DNA of 64,000 nt, taken from Sideroxydans sp. (GTDB lineage Bacteria > Pseudomonadota > Gammaproteobacteria > Burkholderiales > Gallionellaceae). The stretch's first letter is position 1, and every line of letters starts with the position of its first letter. Shown piece by piece: positions 60,133 through 64,000 of this stretch. The position numbers were made by a program, and so were the translations under genes. Location of the stretch: the NCBI GenBank assembly GCA_027310665.1, contig DAIDAJ010000105.1:1-64000 (forward strand), in the 5' to 3' direction. The notes under the pieces were generated by a model, which made no database searches, was not told the DNA's origin, and saw only the letters and a program-made list of their open reading frames with translations.

Positions 60133-60390
60133 ATGATCAGCAGAGAAGCCGTTATGCAAACCCTGAAATGCAGCCCGTACGAGTACCCGAGAATGCTTGA
60201 TGAGCGGTTTCCCCATGTACTGGAAAACATCCTCAAGCTCTGGAATTCACCCGACGCGGAACCCTATTTTGCCGACCTGTTGCAGCCCAATGGCCGCGGT
60301 GGCGGGAGGATGGATCGCGATGGCTTTCCGGAACAGGCCTGGGAAGAGATACTGCAGCTGAAGCTGCTTTACGATAAACCCCGCCACTGA
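60133..60390 (+). CDS. Small hypothetical protein
   Basis: 85 residues, MISREAVMQTLKCSPYEYPR onward, with HVLENILKLWNSPDAEPYFA and GFPEQAWEEILQLKLLYDKP. No membrane or signal segment. The ATG follows AAGGAGACGATC at good spacing. Not recognised. It begins 120 bases after the GGDEF-EAL gene, same direction. Confidence 0.65.
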   Translation: MISREAVMQTLKCSPYEYPRMLDERFPHVLENILKLWNSPDAEPYFADLLQPNGRGGGRMDRDGFPEQAWEEILQLKLLYDKPRH

Positions 60391-60499
60391 GGGCCGTTAC
60401 GCTCAGCTCGGGTTTGAGCCCCGGCCGCCCCGATCGCCGGGAAACCGGCAGGGCCGGGATGTTGCCCCCGTTCAAAACTCAGCTTTCCCACTGCGCCCG

Positions 60500-61645
60500 T
60501 CATTTCGGACGGTTGCTTCCCGCCACGATCTTGTACTCGAACAAGCGGCATTCGATGGCACCGTTATAAAGCGGTGTGCGCCTGGACGGCGTCAGCCGCA
60601 TCAGTTTGGCGATGCGCAAGTCGGCGGTGAACAGGTAGGCGCTCCAACCGCCGAACCGCTGTTTCAGCACATCGCCCAATTTCGGGTACAACTCCGCCAG
60701 CTCGTCTTCGTCGCCCATGCGCTCGCCGTAAGGCAGGTTCGTGACGAGGATGCCCTCCTTCTCCGGCGGAGATGCTTCCAGCGCGTTGCACTGCTTCAGA
60801 TCCACCGTCTCACGTATGCCGGCTTCTTCCAGGTTCTGGTGCGCGGCCTTGAGCGCATCGCCGTACAGGTCGCTGCCATAGATGGGCAGTTCGCTCACCG
60901 GCAGTTGCGCCGCAATGGCGGTCTCGCGCATCGCGGTCCAGGTCTTCGCATCGAAGTTCTTCAGTTTCTCAAAGGCGAAATGGCGCGCGATGCCGGGCTG
61001 GATATTGAGCGACATCTGCGCCGCTTCGATCAGAAAGGTGCCGCTGCCGCACATCGGGTCGAGCAGCGGGATGCCGGGCTTCCAGCCGCTCATCTTCAGG
61101 ATGCCGGCGGCAAGGTTCTCGCGCAGCGGAGCGATGTTGGTATGAATGCGCACGCCGCGCTTGTACAGCGCGTCGCCGGAGGTATCCAGGTACAGCGTGA
61201 ACTTCTCGCCCTCGAAGAAGGCGTGGATGCGCATGTCCGGGTCGAGCTTGGCGACACTGGGACGTGCGTTCTTCTCGGCACGGAACTTGTCGCACACCGC
61301 ATCCTTGATCTTGAGCGTGATGAATTCCAGGCTCTTGAGCGGACATTTGATGGCCGTGACTTTGACGAGGATGGTGTCGTTCACGTCGAACCAGCGCGCC
61401 CAGGGCAGATCGTATACGGTCTTGTAGACATCCTGCTCGTTGCGGAACGGCGTGGCATCCTTGACGCGCCACAGGATGCGCGAGGCGAGGCGGCTTTGCA
61501 GGTTGATGCGGTAGCACACCGGCCAATCACACTCGAACGCGATGCCGCCTTCGGTGGGATTCACATCGGTCGCACCGAACCCGGCGAGTTCATCGGCGAG
61601 GAGTTTTTCCAGTCCGCGCGGACAGGTGGCGAAAAAATTGGGCAT
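60500..61645 (-). CDS. rlmL: THUMP-type RNA guanine-N2 methyltransferase (RlmL-like)
   Basis: 381 residues, the stand-alone equivalent of the RlmL half of the E. coli RlmKL fusion, expected to make m2G2445 in 23S rRNA. Opens NFFATCPRGLEKLLADELAG (ferredoxin-like and THUMP, about 1-155). The SAM site is LLDPMCGSGTFLIEAAQM near residue 191, and the catalytic motif is VTNLPYGERMGDEDELA near 305. No RlmK part is fused. Function by homology. Confidence 0.9.
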   Translation of the reverse strand: MPNFFATCPRGLEKLLADELAGFGATDVNPTEGGIAFECDWPVCYRINLQSRLASRILWRVKDATPFRNEQDVYKTVYDLPWARWFDVNDTILVKVTAIKCPLKSLEFITLKIKDAVCDKFRAEKNARPSVAKLDPDMRIHAFFEGEKFTLYLDTSGDALYKRGVRIHTNIAPLRENLAAGILKMSGWKPGIPLLDPMCGSGTFLIEAAQMSLNIQPGIARHFAFEKLKNFDAKTWTAMRETAIAAQLPVSELPIYGSDLYGDALKAAHQNLEEAGIRETVDLKQCNALEASPPEKEGILVTNLPYGERMGDEDELAELYPKLGDVLKQRFGGWSAYLFTADLRIAKLMRLTPSRRTPLYNGAIECRLFEYKIVAGSNRPK

Positions 61646-61671
61646 TCAAGAATCCGAAAAACATACATGCC

Positions 61672-61740
61672 ACAGAGTACACAGAGACCACAGAGAAAAC
61701 CACTGCTTCAACTCTGTGTGCTCTGTGATCTCTGTGGCTA
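61672..61740. repeat. CACAGAGA-type palindromic repeat
   Basis: CCACAGAGTACACAGAGACC and its loose complement CTCTGTGATCTCTGTGGC face each other across about 35 bases, between the RlmL-like and HemJ-like genes. The motif is built of CACAGAG units. Confidence 0.65.
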
Positions 61741-62154
61741 AAAGGGTTTTACAACAACCAGAATAACAATTGCCAGCAACGCAAAAACCGGCACTTCGTT
61801 AAAAAAACGGAACCAGACATGGCTCTTTGTGTTGCGATCCGCGGCGAACACTTTCACCAGATGGCCGCAATACAGATGGTAGGCGACGAGTCCGGCCACC
61901 AGCGCGACCTTGGCATGTATCCAGCCGCCATTGAATATGTCGCGATGGCCAAGCCACAGCCACAGCCCGGTAGCGACGGCGAGCAGGCCGATCGGCGTGA
62001 CGAACTTGTACAGCTTGCGTTCCATCAGCTTCAGGCGCTCGCGCACAGCCTGCTCTTCCGCCATCGCGTGATTGACGAAGATGCGCGGCAGGTAGAACAG
62101 CCCGGCGAACCAGCTGACCACAAAGAAGATATGAAAAGCCTTGAGCCACAACAT
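61738..62154 (-). CDS. hemJ: HemJ/CopD-like membrane protein
   Basis: 138 residues with four membrane segments. Opens LWLKAFHIFFVVSWFAGLFY and later has GGWIHAKVALVAGLVAYHLY, which together give the His and Lys pattern of HemJ, the protoporphyrinogen oxidase used where hemG and hemY are absent. CopD-like annotation would describe the same fold. Other haem genes are not in the window. Confidence 0.85.
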   Translation of the reverse strand: MLWLKAFHIFFVVSWFAGLFYLPRIFVNHAMAEEQAVRERLKLMERKLYKFVTPIGLLAVATGLWLWLGHRDIFNGGWIHAKVALVAGLVAYHLYCGHLVKVFAADRNTKSHVWFRFFNEVPVFALLAIVILVVVKPF

Positions 62155-62174
62155 GACGATTCCTCAAATTAAAT

Positions 62175-62335
62175 CATTCCGTTCGTCCTGAGCTTGTCGA
62201 AGGAACGGACGGTGCTTACAGCTGACTTGCGCAGAGCCATTCATGGTTCGACACGCTGATGGAACTACTAGCCATTCGACTAGGCTGTCAAAGTACGCCA
62301 GCCAAGTCGCTGGTTATCGCCACGAACGGACTGTT
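62175..62335. repeat. Dispersed CGTTCGTCCTGAGCTTGTCG repeat
   Basis: CCGTTCGTCCTGAGCTTGTC, then GAAGGAACGGACGG, CATTCATGGTTCGACACG, and CGCCACGAACGGAC. The same parts occur at 22495-22585, and a shorter piece is nested in the inverted repeat at 45545-45709. Confidence 0.75.
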
Positions 62336-62340
62336 GACAA

Positions 62341-63126
62341 TCACCTCGACAATCTGCGCCGGAACAACACCAGCGAAACATAGAAAGCGACCAGCGTATA
62401 CGCCAGCAGCACGCCGATGTGCAGCAATGCCTGCGGCGGGATCGCGCCGCCCATCAATGGTCGCGCCAGATCTATCGCATGCGTCAGCGGCAAGACGCCG
62501 GCGACCACCTGCATGCTTTCCGGCAACTGGGTGACCGGAAAAAACACGCCGCATAGTAGCATCATCGGCGTAATGACCAGCGTGAAGTAGTACATGAAAA
62601 AGTCATAGGCGGGCGCCAGCGCGGTCATGATGAGACCCAGTGAGGCAAAGGCCAGACCGATCAGCAAGGCCAGCGGGATCATCCACAGCGACATGAGCGA
62701 ATGCGACAGGCCGAGCACCCAGATCACGGCCAGCACAGCCGCGCCGGACATCAGGCTCTTGGTGGCGGCCCACAGGATCTCGGACAGCACCACGTCATCC
62801 AGCGAGACCGGGGTATTGAGGATGGCCTCCCAGGTGCGCTGTTCGTGCATGCGCGCAAAACCGGAATACAATGCCTCGAAGCTGGCGCTGTTCATGGTGC
62901 TGTAGCACACGGTGCCGGCGGCGAGGAACGCCATGTAGGACATGCCACCCATGGTCGGCAGCAGACTCCCCAGCCCGTAACCCAGACCCAGCATGTAGAT
63001 CACCGGATCGGCCAGATGACCGAGGATGGAGGGAGCCGCGATCTTTTTCCACACCAGCCAGTGGCGCTGCCAGATAGGGAAGAAACGCAGGCTCAATTTC
63101 GGTAAAGCAAAATCGCGGTTGTTCAT
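62341..63126 (-). CDS. ABC-2 type transporter permease (NodJ-like)
   Basis: 261 residues with six membrane segments. Landmarks: WLVWKKIAAPSILGHLADPV, TWEAILNTPVSLDDVVLSEI near residue 95, and LITPMMLLCGVFFPVTQLPE (one residue approximate) near 190, the ABC-2 signature. Closest in outline to the NodJ type that pairs with NodI-like ATPases. Its ATG overlaps the thioesterase stop by four bases. Substrate unknown. Confidence 0.9.
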   Translation of the reverse strand: MNNRDFALPKLSLRFFPIWQRHWLVWKKIAAPSILGHLADPVIYMLGLGYGLGSLLPTMGGMSYMAFLAAGTVCYSTMNSASFEALYSGFARMHEQRTWEAILNTPVSLDDVVLSEILWAATKSLMSGAAVLAVIWVLGLSHSLMSLWMIPLALLIGLAFASLGLIMTALAPAYDFFMYYFTLVITPMMLLCGVFFPVTQLPESMQVVAGVLPLTHAIDLARPLMGGAIPPQALLHIGVLLAYTLVAFYVSLVLFRRRLSR

Positions 63127-63590
63127 TTCGTCCTGTCCTGTTCCACCGCCGCGAACGCGCGGTCCGGCGACACCACCCCGACACCGCGTTCATACACGCA
63201 GCCTTTGGAGGTGCCCTCCGCAGCGACACGATCCCCGGAGATGAAGGTGTGAGTCATGTAGAAGTATTTCTCGTCCCAGCGCAGCACTTCCAGTTTCACT
63301 TCGTAACGCTGGAAGATGTTCAGGGGTTTCTTGTAGGTCATGGTGTGCTCGGCGATGACCGGTATCCAGCCGCGCTTGAACATCGCTTTCAGCAGGCCGC
63401 TGCGCGCAAACACATCCACGCGGTTGAGGTCGCAAATGGTCAGGTAGCGGCCGTTGTTCATGTGGAAGTTGATGTCGATGTCGTTGGGCAACACGCGCAG
63501 CGTGAGCGAGCTCGTATAGTTCCCGTTGTCCAGCCGCTTCATGAAGAAGGAACGGATGATGACCCACAGCATGCGGAAGATCAGGTTCAT
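63123..63590 (-). CDS. Thioesterase-fold protein (THEM6-like)
   Basis: 155 residues of the hotdog fold. DIDINFHMNNGRYLTICDLN near residue 37 is the acyl-CoA thioesterase signature with the catalytic Asp/Asn region, followed by VIAEHTMTYKKPLNIFQRYE. An N-terminal hydrophobic stretch (LIFRMLWVIIRSFFM) may tie it to the membrane. It sits between ABC ATPase and permease genes with four-base overlaps on both sides, so it is probably made together with the transporter. Confidence 0.85.
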   Translation of the reverse strand: MNLIFRMLWVIIRSFFMKRLDNGNYTSSLTLRVLPNDIDINFHMNNGRYLTICDLNRVDVFARSGLLKAMFKRGWIPVIAEHTMTYKKPLNIFQRYEVKLEVLRWDEKYFYMTHTFISGDRVAAEGTSKGCVYERGVGVVSPDRAFAAVEQDRTK

Positions 63591-64000
63591 TCACGCATCT
63601 CCCTGCCGGTCAGCTTGAGGAACACGTCTTCCAGATTCGCCGGACGGTGAAGATAGCGCAACGCGCTTTGTCCCTGCAGATGGGCAACCAGGGGCTGCGC
63701 ATCCTTTACGTAGCAGAATACCGACTCGCCGCTGACTTCGAAGCGTTGCGAATATCTGGCGGCATGTTCGCCCGCCCACTGCCCGGAAGTCTCGCCGAAC
63801 ACTTCCACCACTTGCGGCTCGATGTTCTGCTCGATCAGTTCGCGCGGCGTACCCTGGCTGATCAGCTTCCCGTTGTCCAGAACCGCGAGGCGATGGCACA
63901 GGCGTTCGGCTTCGTCCATGAAGTGTGTCGTGAGCAACAAGGTCTTGCCCTGCTGCGTGAGTTCGCGCAGCCGCTGCCAGATCAGGTGGCGCGCCTGCGG
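63587..64000 (-). CDS. ABC transporter ATP-binding protein, C-terminal part
   Basis: The 3' 137 codons only; the gene runs off the right end of the window. The reading enters at ARHLIWQRLRELTQQGKTLL and LLTTHFMDEAERLCHRLAVL, the H-loop region of NodI-like ATPases, then LDNGKLISQGTPRELIEQNI. Walker A, Walker B and the signature loop lie outside the window. First gene of the three-gene unit with the thioesterase-fold and permease genes. Confidence 0.93.
   Translation of the reverse strand, partial: PQARHLIWQRLRELTQQGKTLLLTTHFMDEAERLCHRLAVLDNGKLISQGTPRELIEQNIEPQVVEVFGETSGQWAGEHAARYSQRFEVSGESVFCYVKDAQPLVAHLQGQSALRYLHRPANLEDVFLKLTGREMRE

Noticed and set aside
1-64000. CRISPR arrays, tRNA or rRNA genes, intact insertion sequences
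   Set aside because: Looked for regular repeat-spacer patterns, GGTTCGAATCC-like T-arms and transposase motifs by eye and saw none that held up.

Overview
The window is a stretch of betaproteobacterial chromosome. It is GC-rich, has few long gaps, and shows betaproteobacterial gene orders: pilT-pilU divergent from yggS-proC-yggT-DUF167, and ilvA through aceE-aceF, nadD-rsfS-rlmH-maf-rng on one strand. A DsrC-family protein, a small cytochrome c, c-di-GMP enzymes and dispersed palindromic repeats fit a member of the Nitrosomonadales/Gallionellaceae type. That placement is inference; no rRNA gene or marker allows a firm assignment. I saw no tRNA, rRNA, CRISPR array, intact transposase or prophage.

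Layout. 1-10.2 kb: a partial HAD phosphatase, then a ten-gene plus-strand run (ilvA, tfoX-like, fau, aceE, aceF, nadD, rsfS, rlmH, maf, rng) with many overlapping start/stop codons. 10.3-12.8 kb (minus): a solitary pstS-like gene preceded by a sequence with the conserved core of a c-di-GMP-I (GEMM) riboswitch, then HU and an exported START-like protein. 12.9-17.5 kb: yggS-proC-yggT-DUF167 (minus) divergent from pilT-pilU (plus). 17.6-24.4 kb: a coherent stress locus, with a copper-bufferin RiPP operon (DUF2282 precursor, DUF692 MNIO enzyme, DUF2063 partner, DoxX), a periplasmic methionine-sulfoxide repair set (msrB, dipZ-like CcdA-TlpA fusion, msrA), and an ECF sigma factor with its DUF1109/NrsF anti-sigma. 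Two SigF-type promoters (GTAACC/T-N16-CGAA) stand exactly before the bufferin operon and before msrB.

24.6-38.6 kb is mostly core chromosome: wHTH protein, HNH nuclease, diguanylate cyclase, YqhD-like aldehyde reductase, SDR, acylphosphatase, nfeD-slipin, zinc-ribbon membrane protein, cytochrome c, parE and parC. 38.6-45.3 kb is an accessory island of lower GC. It holds a 42-residue ORF beside a perfect inverted repeat, an AT-rich putative wHTH regulator with a palindrome in front of its start, a ParE/RHH toxin-antitoxin pair split by a MITE-like element, an Unstab_antitox/ParE pair, an HTH/PIN pair, a DUF1398 gene, and three decayed copies of the same SDR gene 3' end lying between these cassettes.

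45.3-64 kb: a cysteine-free DsrC-like protein with a small ferredoxin-like-fold candidate, YecA/SEC-C protein, dUTPase, transporters, TPR protein, coniferyl aldehyde dehydrogenase, PEBP and isochorismatase-type proteins, a GlcG-like exported protein, a GGDEF-EAL protein, an RlmL-like RNA methyltransferase, a HemJ/CopD-like membrane protein, and an ABC-2 exporter operon with a thioesterase-fold gene between its ATPase and permease. Dispersed repeats recur: three long inverted repeats with ATTCCGGC-type arms, two copies of a TTCGTCCTGAGC-type repeat, and several GGGGTCAGA-like REP fragments in the island.
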